The translations under genes were made by a program, and so were the position numbers. From Nocardia niwae NBRC 108934 = DSM 45340 (GTDB lineage Bacteria > Actinomycetota > Actinomycetes > Mycobacteriales > Mycobacteriaceae): a stretch of 64,000 nucleotides of DNA. Shown piece after piece: positions 34,314 to 43,336 of this stretch (the first letter of the stretch is position 1; each line of letters begins with the position of its first letter). Below the pieces are notes generated by a model that did not search any database, was not told the DNA's origin, and saw nothing but the letters and a program-made list of their open reading frames with translations. The stretch lies in assembly GCF_001613465.1 (NCBI RefSeq), contig NZ_BDCK01000032.1:62001-126000 (forward strand), given 5' to 3'.

Positions 34314-35249
34314 GTGCCGGAAACCACTACTCCGGAAGCGATTGTCGCCGCAGCCGAGGCCATCAAGGCGGCGGGTGCGAGCGCGCCCCGTTTCGGGCGC
34401 GATCCGGTGAACCAGCCGATGATCAACAACTGGGTCGAGGCGCTGGGCGACGCCAACCCGATCTACGTCGACGAGGCGGCGGCGCGCGCGGCGGGACATC
34501 CCGGCATCGTCGCGCCGCCCGCCATGGCCCAGGTGTGGACCATGTTCGGGCTCAACGGTTCCCGGCCAGCCGACGACCCGATGGGCGCGGCCACGGAGCT
34601 GCTCGACGCCGCGGGCTACACCTCCGTGGTCGCCACGGATTGTCAGCAGACCTACCACCGCTACCTCAACGTCGGCGAGCAGGTCTCGGTCACCGGCACG
34701 CTGTCGGATATCCGCGGCCCGAAGCGCACCGCGCTGGGCGAGGGGTGGTTCGTCACCTTCCAGACCAGCTGGCGGGTCGGCGACGAGGTGGTCGCCGAGA
34801 TGCTGTTCCGCCTGCTGAAATTCGCGCCCGGCACCGCGGCGCCGAAATCCGCCGCAGGCGAGCGGGTCAAACCGCTGGTCTCCTGGGACACCGAATTCTT
34901 CTGGGCGGGAACCAAAGCCGGTGAGCTGCGCATCCAGCGGCTGCCGGACGGATCGCTGCGGCATCCGCCGATTCCGGCCATCTGGCAGGACAAGTCGAAA
35001 CCGACCGACTACATCGTCGCCTCCGGGCGCGGCACCGTGTTCAGTTACGTCGTGCATCACGCGCCGAAGGTGCCGGGACGGCAGCTGCCGTTCGTGGTGG
35101 CGCTGGTCGAATTGGAGGAAGGCGTGCGCATGCTCGGTGAACTGCGCGGCATCGACCCCGCCGAGGTGCGGGTCGGCCTGCCGGTGGAGGTGGGCTTCGA
35201 GAAGCTCGACGACGAGGCGGTCCTGCCGGTCTGGGAGGTGGTCTCATGA
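34314..35249 (+). CDS. chsH2: ChsH2, MaoC-DUF35 steroid enoyl-CoA hydratase subunit
   Basis: A 311-residue two-domain protein. The N-terminal MaoC-like hot-dog domain (1-170) includes VEALGDANPIYVDE, and the C-terminal DUF35 OB-fold (about 185-311) includes the LRHPPIPAIWQD segment without zinc-ribbon cysteines. With ChsH1 it hydrates the 17(20)-ene CoA intermediate, and its DUF35 domain docks the aldolase Ltp2. GTG 34314 is chosen because AAGGAG sits just upstream, inside the longer open frame. The stop overlaps the chsH1 start (ATGA). Confidence 0.93.
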   Translation: MPETTTPEAIVAAAEAIKAAGASAPRFGRDPVNQPMINNWVEALGDANPIYVDEAAARAAGHPGIVAPPAMAQVWTMFGLNGSRPADDPMGAATELLDAAGYTSVVATDCQQTYHRYLNVGEQVSVTGTLSDIRGPKRTALGEGWFVTFQTSWRVGDEVVAEMLFRLLKFAPGTAAPKSAAGERVKPLVSWDTEFFWAGTKAGELRIQRLPDGSLRHPPIPAIWQDKSKPTDYIVASGRGTVFSYVVHHAPKVPGRQLPFVVALVELEEGVRMLGELRGIDPAEVRVGLPVEVGFEKLDDEAVLPVWEVVS

Positions 35250-35665
35250 CCGCGACCGTCGAACCGGATGCCGTGCGCGTCGGCACGGTGCTGCCCGAAC
35301 TGGTGATCCACGCCGATCCGACGTTCGTGATCAGCACCGCGCTGGCCACCAGAGACTTCCAGGACGTGCACCACGACCGGGACAAGGCCGTCGCCCGCGG
35401 TTCGAAGGACATCTTCGTCAACATCCTCACCGACACCGGCTTGGTGCAGCGGTTCGTCACCGATTGGGCGGGGCCGGGCGCCGTCGTCAAGTCGATCGGG
35501 CTGCGCTTGGGCGTGCCGCTGTACGCGGGGGACACCCTGACGCTCAGCGGCACGGTGACCGCGCTGGAGGGCGACGACATCCACATCGCCGTGGTCGGCG
35601 CGGACAGCCTCGGCGACCACATCACGGCCACGGCCGTCATCGCGTTACGGAGGGCCGATGCCTGA
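35246..35665 (+). CDS. chsH1: ChsH1, MaoC-like steroid enoyl-CoA hydratase subunit
   Basis: A 139-residue single hot-dog protein. The hydratase motif TRDFQDVHHDRDKAVARG has the catalytic Asp/His pair, followed by FVNILTDTGLVQRFVTDW. It is the catalytic partner of ChsH2 (Rv3541c-like). It overlaps chsH2 by four bases and ltp2 by eight, so the three are made as a unit. Confidence 0.93.
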   Translation: MTATVEPDAVRVGTVLPELVIHADPTFVISTALATRDFQDVHHDRDKAVARGSKDIFVNILTDTGLVQRFVTDWAGPGAVVKSIGLRLGVPLYAGDTLTLSGTVTALEGDDIHIAVVGADSLGDHITATAVIALRRADA

Positions 35666-36836
35666 GCAGACTCTGTCCGGCCGCGCCGCCGTCGTCGGCA
35701 TCGGCGCCACCGACTTCTCCAAGGACTCCGGGCGCAGCGAATTGCGTCTGGCCGCCGAGGCGGTCACCGCCGCGCTGGCCGACGCGGGACTGACGCCCGC
35801 CGACGTGGACGGCCTGACCACGTTCACCATGGACACCAACACCCAGGCCGCCGTCGCCAGGGCGGTCGGCATCCCGCAGCTGAAGTTCTTCAGCCACATC
35901 GGTTACGGCGGCGGCGCGGCGTGCGCCACCGTTCAGCAGGCCGCCATGGCGGTGGCCACCGGCGTCGCCGACGTGGTCGTGGCCTATCGCGCGTTCAACG
36001 AGCGGTCGGTGTCGCGGTTCGGGCAGTTCTCCACGGCATTGGCGACCGCGCCCACCTCGTCGGGCATCGACGCGGGCTGGTCCTATCCGCAGGGGCTCGG
36101 GACGCCGGCCGCGCAGGTCGCGATGGTCGCCCGGCGCTACATGCACGTCTACGGGGCCACCAGCGAGGACTTCGGCCAGGTGGCCGTGGCCGACCGCAAG
36201 CATGCCGCGGTGAACCCGGCCGCCTTCTTCTACGGCAAGCCGATCACCTTGGAGGAGCACCAGAACTCCCGCTGGATCGCCGAGCCGCTGCATCTGCTGG
36301 ACTGCTGCCAGGAGTCCGACGGCGGGGTCGCGATCGTGGTCACCAGCGTGGAGCGGGCGCGCGATCTGCCGCAGCGTCCCGCCGTGATCGCCGCGGCCGC
36401 ACAGGGTTCCGGCGCGGACCAGTACGTGATGACCAGCTACTACCGCGACGCCATGACCGGTCTTCCGGAGATGGGGCTGGTCGGCGAGCAGCTGTGGGCG
36501 CAGAGCGGATTGCGTCCGGCGGACATGCAGGCAGCCATCCTCTACGACCACTTCACCCCGTTCGTCCTGATGCAATTGGAGGAGCTGGGGTTCTGCGGCC
36601 GGGGCGAGGCGAAGGACTTCATCGCAGGCGGCGCCATCGAGGTCGGCGGCCGCCTGCCGCTCAACACGCACGGCGGTCAGCTCGGTGAGGCGTACATCCA
36701 CGGGATGAACGGCATCGCCGAGGCGGTGCGCCAGATCCGGGGCACCTCGGTCAACCCGGTCGCCGATCTGACCAACATCCTGGTCACGGCGGGCACCGGC
36801 GTCCCCACCTCCGGCTTGGTGCTCACCACCGGTTGA
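35658..36836 (+). CDS. ltp2: Ltp2, thiolase-fold steroid retro-aldolase
   Basis: A 392-residue thiolase-superfamily (SCP-x/lipid-transfer type) protein beginning AAVVGIGATDFSKDSGRSE and containing the C-terminal NTHGGQLGEAYIHGMNGIAEAV block. Ltp2 cleaves the hydroxylated three-carbon side chain, releasing propionyl-CoA and a C19 17-ketosteroid, in complex with the ChsH2 DUF35 domain. Last gene of the side-chain operon. Confidence 0.92.
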   Translation: MPEQTLSGRAAVVGIGATDFSKDSGRSELRLAAEAVTAALADAGLTPADVDGLTTFTMDTNTQAAVARAVGIPQLKFFSHIGYGGGAACATVQQAAMAVATGVADVVVAYRAFNERSVSRFGQFSTALATAPTSSGIDAGWSYPQGLGTPAAQVAMVARRYMHVYGATSEDFGQVAVADRKHAAVNPAAFFYGKPITLEEHQNSRWIAEPLHLLDCCQESDGGVAIVVTSVERARDLPQRPAVIAAAAQGSGADQYVMTSYYRDAMTGLPEMGLVGEQLWAQSGLRPADMQAAILYDHFTPFVLMQLEELGFCGRGEAKDFIAGGAIEVGGRLPLNTHGGQLGEAYIHGMNGIAEAVRQIRGTSVNPVADLTNILVTAGTGVPTSGLVLTTG

Positions 36837-36900
36837 GCCGGTCGACCTCGCCTGCCGCTGACGGAGTGCCGCAACGGCGTCGGGGCGTAGGTTGGGGCCG

Positions 36901-37338
36901 GTGGTGGACCGGCATCTGGTGGACGTGCACGTGTTGCTACTGCGCGGCGCGGAGGTGTTGCTGAGCAGGCGGCGCAGCGCGGACGAGTTCGACGGGTTGT
37001 GGCACCTGCCGGCCGGGAAGCTGGAGGCGGGGGAGTCGGCGCTCGCCGCGGCGGTCCGCGAAGCCCGCGAGGAGGCCGGCGTGGTGATCGACCCGGCGGA
37101 TCTGCGGCACGTCCACTCCGCGCACGTCGTCGACATCGGGCGGGAAGCGCGCGTCGGATTGTTCTTCGAGACTCGCCGCTGGTCGGGCGAACCGGTCAAT
37201 CGAGAGCCCGACAAGTCGTATGAACTGCGCTGGTTCCCTCTGGCGCAGCTGCCGGAAGCGCTCATCCCGTATCCGGCCGCCGGTATCCACGGCTACCTCA
37301 CCGGCGTGACCTACAGCCAGCGCGGCTGGCCGAGCTGA
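36901..37338 (+). CDS. NUDIX hydrolase
   Basis: A 145-residue NUDIX protein. The box G-x5-E-x7-REuxEE-x-G is seen as GKLEAGESALAAAVREAREE followed by AGV. Such enzymes hydrolyse nucleoside-diphosphate-linked compounds; the substrate here is unknown. GTG 36901 follows TAGGTT by seven bases, a leaderless promoter pattern, and is preferred to TTG 36892. Confidence 0.88.
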   Translation: MVDRHLVDVHVLLLRGAEVLLSRRRSADEFDGLWHLPAGKLEAGESALAAAVREAREEAGVVIDPADLRHVHSAHVVDIGREARVGLFFETRRWSGEPVNREPDKSYELRWFPLAQLPEALIPYPAAGIHGYLTGVTYSQRGWPS

Positions 37339-37347
37339 GCGAGGTGG

Positions 37348-37926
37348 TCACGTGTTCAGGTGTGTGGCGAGGACGCGGGCCAGTTGCCGCACGCTCTCGT
37401 TCGTGCCGGGGCGCAGGGCGGTGCGGTTGCCCGCGAAGCGGTCGAAGACGGCTCCCTCGATGACGGCGACGAAGTCCTCCGCCCTGGTCTGCGGGTCGGG
37501 CGCGCCGATGGCGTGAAAGAGGTCCCGCGCACGGTCGACGGAGAACAGGCTGTGCACCAGCCGGGGACGCAGATCGGGATCGTCCAGCAGGTCGACGAGC
37601 AAGGCATGGCGGGCGATCAGGTGCGCGCGCCGATCGGCCAGCAGCCGGTCGAGCCAGGTGGCGATGGCCTCCGCGACCGAGTGCGGTGCGGCGGCGCCGG
37701 TCGGCGCGAGCGCGGCGGCGGCGAAATCCTCGCGGGATCGGGCGGTGATCCGGTCCACGATGGCCTCGATGAGCGCGCGTTTGGTGCGGAAGTAGTACGA
37801 GGTCGAGCCCGCGGGCAGTGCCAGTTCCGTGTCCAGCGCGCGATGGGTGAGCGCGCGCAGGCCCCTGGTCGCGATCAATTCGATGGCCGTGTCGACGAGG
37901 AGCACGCGCCGGTCGCCTGTGGACAT
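37348..37926 (-). CDS. TetR-family regulator, divergent from the AFG1-like ATPase
   Basis: A 192-residue TetR regulator with helix-turn-helix LRALTHRALDTELALPAGSTSYYFRTKRALIEA (the segment ALDTELALPAGSTSYYF is the recognition part). ATG 37926 has AGGAAGGGTG upstream. A perfect 9-2-9 palindrome lies between it and the divergent ATPase gene, which is therefore the likely target along with itself. The SYYF variant instead of TLYxHF resembles regulators of the ethR/mtrR-type 'TetR_C' group; the ligand is unknown. Confidence 0.86.
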   Translation of the reverse strand: MSTGDRRVLLVDTAIELIATRGLRALTHRALDTELALPAGSTSYYFRTKRALIEAIVDRITARSREDFAAAALAPTGAAAPHSVAEAIATWLDRLLADRRAHLIARHALLVDLLDDPDLRPRLVHSLFSVDRARDLFHAIGAPDPQTRAEDFVAVIEGAVFDRFAGNRTALRPGTNESVRQLARVLATHLNT

Positions 37927-37957
37927 GATCACCCTTCCTGGCCGCCGCGCGGCCGGA

Positions 37958-37977
37958 TCCTCTACAAATGTAGAGGA
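37958..37977. promoter_or_regulatory. perfect TetR operator palindrome
   Basis: TCCTCTACAAATGTAGAGGA: nine-base arms around AA pair perfectly. It is 32 bases upstream of the TetR ATG and 13 bases upstream of the ATPase ATG, covering both likely promoters. Centre and arm length are typical of TetR sites (TCTACA-N2-TGTAGA core). Confidence 0.75.
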
Positions 37978-37989
37978 CCAGGAGGTGGC

Positions 37990-39006
37990 ATGGAAACCGA
38001 TCTCATCCAGTGGGATTCCGACCAGGCGCGGGCGGCGGCGCGATTGCGTGAGTTGGTCGATCGGCGCGGCAGGCTGGTGCGGCGTCATCGGGGCGTCTAT
38101 CTGCACGGCAGGCCAGGGCGCGGCAAAACCATGCTCATGAACCGGTTCTTCACCGAGGTGGCCTCGGAACGTAAGCGGCGCTACCACTTCCATCAGTTCT
38201 TCGCCGAGTTGCACGCCGCGGCGCACGCGTCCGGCTCGATCGATGCCGCGGTGGACGCGCTGCTCGGCGATGCCCGGCTGATCTGCTTCGACGAGTTCCA
38301 CGTGCACGACATCGGCGACGCGATGCTGATCTCCCGGCTGCTGGACGCGCTGTTCGCCCGTCGCCTCGCGCTGGTGGTGACCTCCAACTATGCGCCGGCC
38401 GGGCTGCTGCCGAATCCGCTGTTCCACGATCGGTTCTTGCCGGCGATCGACCGGATTCTGGCGCACATGGACGTGGTGCCGGTCGACGGCGCGATCGACT
38501 ATCGCCGCCTCGGCGCTCGCGCTGCTCGCACCGGGTTCGCCGCCGGGCGATACATCGTGGCGCCCCCTATGCGGAAGGCACGCTCGGCGGTCGCTGCCGG
38601 CGCGCGGAAAACTGATGCGCCACAACGTGACAACGAACAGTCGGCCGAAATATCTCTGGGAGCCCGGAGATTGCACGCTATTGCCGCAGACGGCGGCGCT
38701 CTCGTCATCGACTTCGCCGCATTGTGCGGAGTCCCAACTTCCGCGACGGATTATGTTGCGCTGGCCCAACGATTTCCACGGTGGGAAATCCGGGAAGTGC
38801 CACCGCTGTATGAAGTTCCGCCCGACTGGGCGATGCGTTTCGTGAACGTGGTCGATGTTCTCTACGACACCGATCGGGAGCTCACCGTCGTCGCGTCCGC
38901 GCCGCTCGACTCCCTGGTACGGGAGATCGGCGAAGTGCCGGATATCTCACGTTTGGCGAGCCGGCTTTGTGAATTGTCCCAGTCTTCGCCCGCTATGGCC
39001 CGGTAG
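37990..39006 (+). CDS. zapE: AFG1/ZapE-like ATPase
   Basis: A 338-residue AAA-type ATPase of the AFG1/ZapE family. Walker A GRPGRGKT is at residues 40-47, Walker B ICFDEFHV at about 98-105 and sensor VVTSNYAP near 135. The N-terminus is short and about 60 residues in the second half (MRKARSAVAAGARKTDAPQRDNEQSAEI) are poorly conserved. Family members act in cell division (ZapE) or quality control of membrane proteins. The third quarter (38570-38760) is visibly less GC-rich than the neighbours. Start ATG 37990 follows AGGAGGTGGC. Confidence 0.85.
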   Translation: METDLIQWDSDQARAAARLRELVDRRGRLVRRHRGVYLHGRPGRGKTMLMNRFFTEVASERKRRYHFHQFFAELHAAAHASGSIDAAVDALLGDARLICFDEFHVHDIGDAMLISRLLDALFARRLALVVTSNYAPAGLLPNPLFHDRFLPAIDRILAHMDVVPVDGAIDYRRLGARAARTGFAAGRYIVAPPMRKARSAVAAGARKTDAPQRDNEQSAEISLGARRLHAIAADGGALVIDFAALCGVPTSATDYVALAQRFPRWEIREVPPLYEVPPDWAMRFVNVVDVLYDTDRELTVVASAPLDSLVREIGEVPDISRLASRLCELSQSSPAMAR

Positions 39007-39154
39007 TCGCCGCCGCGACGGACGACCGGTCGACTTCCCGTACAGCTGCGGTTTAAGAGGAGGGACTCCGAAGTATTCCATTCCATCCCGAGCGGACCGT
39101 CCGGCATGTAACTATGTGGCTGTTTTGTGCAGTACTCAGATTTGGTGGTAACCA

Positions 39155-40102
39155 GTGGCCCGGGCGCGAGCGCCGATATCGCGCGTGATCGTCCTGATCA
39201 CGCTGCTGGCTTTTGCCGCCATCGCCCTGCACGGATACATCCCAGGAATTTCCGAGACCGAGTCGCGCGGGCACGTTCCGTCCGCCTTGTCGGTCGCGCT
39301 CATGCCGGTACTACTCACCGTGTCGATCGTGATCCTGCTGGCCGGGGTGATCGCCAGTCAGCACCGTTTGCCGCTTGCCATGCCCGAGCCGGAGCGGGAG
39401 GACGAGCGCACGCAGTGGCGTCTCGGGCGGGTCGGCCTCGCGCTGCTCGGGGCCCTGGCGCTGCTCGGAGTGCTGTTCGCGGCCGCGGTGGCGATCTACT
39501 TCCTCGGCGCGAGCAGGCCGAGTGAGCCCGCGCGCCCGGCAGCGCCCGCCACCACCACGGGCACGCCGCCGGAGCACGGCACACCGCCGACCGCCGAATA
39601 CGACCCGAAGTCGGCGGAGCTGACCGGCACGGCGCTGGTATTGGCCGGAATAGCGGCCGCGGGCTTGGTGACGGTGGCGATGAGCGGTTTGGTCGTCGTC
39701 GCGGTGTCGACCCGCCGCAAGCCCGCCCCGGAGCCCGCGCAAACGGCCGCTGCGGCGCCCACCGTGGCGGACTCGCTGGCCCGCGCGGCCGAGATGGGCC
39801 TGGCCGCGATGAACGCCCCCGGCCAGGACCCGCGCACCGCGATCATCGCCTGCTACGTCGCGATGGAGCGCGGGCTCGCCTCCGACCGCGCCGCCGCACC
39901 GCTCGCCTCCGACACCCCGATGGAAGTGCTGGCCCGCGCGTTCGAACGCGGCGCGCTGCACGACGCGTCCGCCCGCGAGCTGGTCGCCCTCTTCGAGGAG
40001 GCCAGGTTCAGCCCGCACGCCATGCTCGAATGGCAGCGCATGCGGGCCGAGCAACTGCTGCGCATCGTGCTCGCCGACCTGCAAGGGGAGGTGCCCGCAT
40101 GA
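39155..40102 (+). CDS. DUF4129 membrane protein of a MoxR cluster
   Basis: A 315-residue membrane protein with four transmembrane helices (about residues 10-30, 43-66, 90-115, 155-180) separated by a Pro/Thr-rich loop, and a C-terminal cytoplasmic DUF4129 domain (MEVLARAFERGALHDASARE onward). DUF4129 proteins are recurrent partners of MoxR/DUF58 loci. GTG 39155 starts a run of five tightly packed genes. Exact role unknown; probable envelope assembly or stress. Confidence 0.82.
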   Translation: MARARAPISRVIVLITLLAFAAIALHGYIPGISETESRGHVPSALSVALMPVLLTVSIVILLAGVIASQHRLPLAMPEPEREDERTQWRLGRVGLALLGALALLGVLFAAAVAIYFLGASRPSEPARPAAPATTTGTPPEHGTPPTAEYDPKSAELTGTALVLAGIAAAGLVTVAMSGLVVVAVSTRRKPAPEPAQTAAAAPTVADSLARAAEMGLAAMNAPGQDPRTAIIACYVAMERGLASDRAAAPLASDTPMEVLARAFERGALHDASARELVALFEEARFSPHAMLEWQRMRAEQLLRIVLADLQGEVPA

Positions 40103-40127
40103 CCGGACGGGCGAGAGAGGTCCTCGC

Positions 40128-40622
40128 GTGAACCGGATGGGGGTGGTGATCACCGGCGTGGTCGTCATCGGGCTGATCGAGCTGGTCGCGGTCGAGCGCG
40201 CCCGCGGGCTGCTGCTGGTCGTCGCCGGGATCCCGGTGGCTGTGGCGCTGATCTGGCTGGTCTGGTCGCTGTTCGAGCGCGCCGAGGGCGGAGACGACGA
40301 GATCGAGGACATGGAGAACGGGCCGGCGGAGATGCTGCAGCACTGGCACGCCAGGGCGCAGATGCTCGCCGACCGCGCGGACGGCAGCCGTGCCGATTGG
40401 GACCGGCACCTGCGTCCGCTGCTGGCCAAGGAGTTCGAACTGTCCAGCGGACAGCGGGTGGCGAAGAACCGTAGAGCGGTCGAGGCCGCGGGTATCCACC
40501 AGTTCGGGCCCGAGTTGTGGCGCTGGGTGGACCCGGCCAACTCGGCCCTTCGTGATCAGGCCGGCAGGGCACCGGGACGTGCGGCGCTGGACGAGATCCT
40601 GAGCCGCCTGCAGAGAATGTGA
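40128..40622 (+). CDS. membrane protein of the MoxR cluster
   Basis: A 164-residue protein with two N-terminal transmembrane helices (about residues 5-25 and 28-48) and a soluble acidic-to-basic helical C-terminal half (EMLQHWHARAQMLADRADG). It resembles the uncharacterised protein that lies between DUF4129 and moxR genes in mycobacteria (assigned by position). GTG 40128 follows AGAGAGG. Its stop overlaps the moxR GTG start. Confidence 0.75.
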   Translation: MNRMGVVITGVVVIGLIELVAVERARGLLLVVAGIPVAVALIWLVWSLFERAEGGDDEIEDMENGPAEMLQHWHARAQMLADRADGSRADWDRHLRPLLAKEFELSSGQRVAKNRRAVEAAGIHQFGPELWRWVDPANSALRDQAGRAPGRAALDEILSRLQRM

Positions 40623-41614
40623 AATGGGTTGAGGCAAGTGCGGGTACACACATGACCATGCCGATGGACGTGACCATCCAGCGCAGCGAGGCCGTGCTCC
40701 GGGAGCTGTCCCGGGTCGTGGTCGGCAAGCAGGACGAGTTGCAGTTGATCATGATCGCGGTGCTGTCCGGTGGGCACGTGCTGATCGAGGACTTACCCGG
40801 CCTCGGCAAGACGCTCATCGCGCGATCGTTCGCGGCCGCGCTCGGGCTGCAATTCAACCGCGTGCAGTTCACCCCCGACCTGCTGCCCGCCGACCTGCTG
40901 GGGTCCACGATCTACGACATGTCCTCCGGCCGGTTCACCTTCCGCCGCGGGCCGGTGTTCACCAACCTGCTGCTGGCCGACGAGGTGAACCGCACCCCGC
41001 CCAAGACGCAGGCCGCGCTGCTGGAGGCGATGGCGGAAGGACAGGTCAGCATCGACGGCGAGACGTTCCTGCTGCCGCAACCGTTCGTTGTGCTGGCCAC
41101 CGACAATCCGATCGAATACGAGGGCACCTACCCGCTGCCGGAAGCCCAGCTCGACCGGTTCGCCGTCCAGCTCCGGCTGGGTTACCTGTCCGAGCGCGAC
41201 GAGACGCAGATGATCCGCCGCAGGCTCGAGCGCGGGGCGCAGCAGCCGCAGGTCAATCAGGTGGTGGACGCCAACGGGCTGCTGGAGATGCGGCAATCCG
41301 TCGAGTATGTGACCGTGCACCCCGACGTGGTGAGCTACGTCGTCGCGCTCGCGGCGGCCACCAGGGGGCACCCTCAGGTCGAGGTCGGCGCGAGCCCGCG
41401 CGCGGAACTCGATCTGGTGCAGATGTCCCGGGCTCGGGCGCTGCTGCTCGGCCGCGACTATGTCATCCCAGAGGATGTGAAGGCGCTGGCGATCCCGGCC
41501 ATGGCGCACCGGATCACGCTGCGGCCGGAAATGTGGGTGCGCCGCATCCGCGGCGAGGACGTCATCACCGAACTGCTGCGCCGTCTGCCGGTCCCGCGCG
41601 CCACCGTGACATGA
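40619..41614 (+). CDS. moxR: MoxR-family AAA+ ATPase
   Basis: A 331-residue AAA+ chaperone-like ATPase. Walker A is EDLPGLGKTL, Walker B LLLADEVNRTPPKTQAALLE with sensor ATDNPIEYEGTYPLPEAQLD and the Arg finger region DRFAVQLRLGY. GTG 40619 overlaps the preceding stop codon (GTGA); ATG 40652 is an alternative start. MoxR proteins insert cofactors into, or remodel, VWA- or DUF58-containing partners; the DUF58 protein encoded next is the obvious client. Confidence 0.9.
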   Translation: MKWVEASAGTHMTMPMDVTIQRSEAVLRELSRVVVGKQDELQLIMIAVLSGGHVLIEDLPGLGKTLIARSFAAALGLQFNRVQFTPDLLPADLLGSTIYDMSSGRFTFRRGPVFTNLLLADEVNRTPPKTQAALLEAMAEGQVSIDGETFLLPQPFVVLATDNPIEYEGTYPLPEAQLDRFAVQLRLGYLSERDETQMIRRRLERGAQQPQVNQVVDANGLLEMRQSVEYVTVHPDVVSYVVALAAATRGHPQVEVGASPRAELDLVQMSRARALLLGRDYVIPEDVKALAIPAMAHRITLRPEMWVRRIRGEDVITELLRRLPVPRATVT

Positions 41615-42885
41615 GGCACCGCGACGCCAGCTCCGCGGTCGACGCCGAATTGCGGTGGCGGCCCGCACCGCTGGTCTTCATGCTCGCGGGATGCGCGGCG
41701 GCAGCCCTGGTGCTCGCGGTGGTCCTCGGCAGGTGGCAGCTGCTGGTGTTCGCCGCGCCGTTGCTCGGTGTGCTGGCCACCGCGCCGTTGCAGCAATCCT
41801 CGACGCGGATCCAAGTCGACGGCGGCGGCACGCTGCGCTGCTTCGAGACCGAGGAAGTGACGATGACCGTCGCCGCCTTCGTCGAGAAGGGCCACGCGCT
41901 GCTGCGCCTGAAACCGCAGAGCTCGCCGGGGCTGGGGATGCAGGTGGATGAGGCCAGCGACTCCGGCGTCGCGCCCGCCGGGTTGCGCCTGGCTCTCTCG
42001 GCGAGCCGGTGGGGGCGCTACCCCGTTTCGGTGCGGGTGTCGGCGCTGAGCCCCGCCGGGCTCGCGGTCGCCACCGCGGTTCTGCCCGCGGGCCAGTTGT
42101 TCGTGTATCCGATCACCGATCCGCAGCGGATGCGCCTGCCGCGCACCGAACTTCCCGAGCGGCTCGGCACCCACCTGACCCGCAGGCACGGTCCCGGCGT
42201 CGAGTACGCCGACATCCGCGCATACGCGCCCGGTGATCAGCTGCGCATCGTGAACTGGCCGGTCAGCGCGCGACGGGGGCGGCTGTATGTCACCGAGCGG
42301 CTGACCAACCGTTCCGCGGACGTCGTGGTGCTGGTGGACACCTCCCAGCAGGCGCCGGGACCGGCGACCGATTCGCTGGAGCTGTCGGTGCGCGGCGCGG
42401 CGCAGGTGGTGCAGTCGACCTTGCAGGCGGGCGACCGGACGGCGGTGGTCTGCCTCGGCCAGGCGCCGCGCTGGCTGCGGCCGGACATCGGACGCCGCCA
42501 GTTCTACCGCATCGTGGACACCGTGCTCGACGTCGGCGACGAGCACATCTCCACCACCGGCACCCTAGCGCCGCACGCGGCGGTGCCGCTCGGCGCGATC
42601 GTGGTGGCGTTCTCCACGCTGCTGGACACGCAATTCGCGCTCGCGCTGATCGACCTGCGCAAGCGCGGGCACGTGGTGGTCGTGGTGGACGTCCTGCGCG
42701 GCGCGCCGTTTCGGGAGGACCTCGACCCGATCCTGGCCAAGATGTGGCAGCTCGAGCGCGCGGCCATGTACCGGGACATGGGCACCGTCGGCGTCGACAT
42801 CGTGGCGTGGCCGGAAGACGCGCGCCTGGACCAGATCATGCGGGCGCTGCCCGAGCATCGCAGGACCGTACGGGTGCGCCGATGA
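41611..42885 (+). CDS. DUF58 protein, MoxR partner
   Basis: A 424-residue protein with two N-terminal transmembrane helices (about 18-65) and a DUF58 region with the signature VEYADIRAYAPGDQLRIVNW, followed by a VWA-like fold (VVVLVDTSQQ, an Asp-x-Ser metal-ion site). ATG 41611 overlaps the moxR stop codon. DUF58/VWA proteins are clients of MoxR ATPases and often sit at the membrane. Confidence 0.88.
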   Translation: MRHRDASSAVDAELRWRPAPLVFMLAGCAAAALVLAVVLGRWQLLVFAAPLLGVLATAPLQQSSTRIQVDGGGTLRCFETEEVTMTVAAFVEKGHALLRLKPQSSPGLGMQVDEASDSGVAPAGLRLALSASRWGRYPVSVRVSALSPAGLAVATAVLPAGQLFVYPITDPQRMRLPRTELPERLGTHLTRRHGPGVEYADIRAYAPGDQLRIVNWPVSARRGRLYVTERLTNRSADVVVLVDTSQQAPGPATDSLELSVRGAAQVVQSTLQAGDRTAVVCLGQAPRWLRPDIGRRQFYRIVDTVLDVGDEHISTTGTLAPHAAVPLGAIVVAFSTLLDTQFALALIDLRKRGHVVVVVDVLRGAPFREDLDPILAKMWQLERAAMYRDMGTVGVDIVAWPEDARLDQIMRALPEHRRTVRVRR

Positions 42886-43331
42886 CCAGATTTCTCGCCG
42901 TTCTCTCCGGGGCGCTGCTGGCGGCGTCGGTGGCGCTGCTGGAGCCGTGGGCCGGCATTCCGGCCCTGGTCTTCGTCGCGCTCGGCTGGTGGTTGCGGCC
43001 GTCGGCGGTCTGCGCGGTGCTGCTCGCGCTCGGCGTGCTCGCCGTTGCCGAGCCTGGCGTGCTCGCCTGCGCCGCAACGGGATTGGTGGCCACGACCTAT
43101 CTGCTCAACGCCGCGACGGTGACCGCCCCGCACGGAGTGGTGCCGACCACGATCCCGTCGGTGGCCGGGGCGGTCGGCTTCGCGGCGGTCGCCGTCGCCG
43201 CGGCCCTTGTCCCGGTGCGCCTGGCCTGGGCTCCGCTGGCCGCACCGGTGCTCGTGCTGGTGCTGTACGCCTTGGTGATCCAGGGCGCCGCCGCCCGGCG
43301 CGGGCGTGGTGACCGGGAACTCCGGAAGTGA
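42882..43331 (+). CDS. membrane protein ending the MoxR cluster
   Basis: A 149-residue protein with about five hydrophobic helices and a short basic C-terminus (RRGRGDRELRK). Its ATG overlaps the DUF58 stop codon by four bases, so it belongs to the operon. I do not recognise a family beyond the conserved last gene of mycobacterial MoxR2-type loci. Confidence 0.75.
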   Translation: MTRFLAVLSGALLAASVALLEPWAGIPALVFVALGWWLRPSAVCAVLLALGVLAVAEPGVLACAATGLVATTYLLNAATVTAPHGVVPTTIPSVAGAVGFAAVAVAAALVPVRLAWAPLAAPVLVLVLYALVIQGAAARRGRGDRELRK

Positions 43332-43336
43332 TTCAT

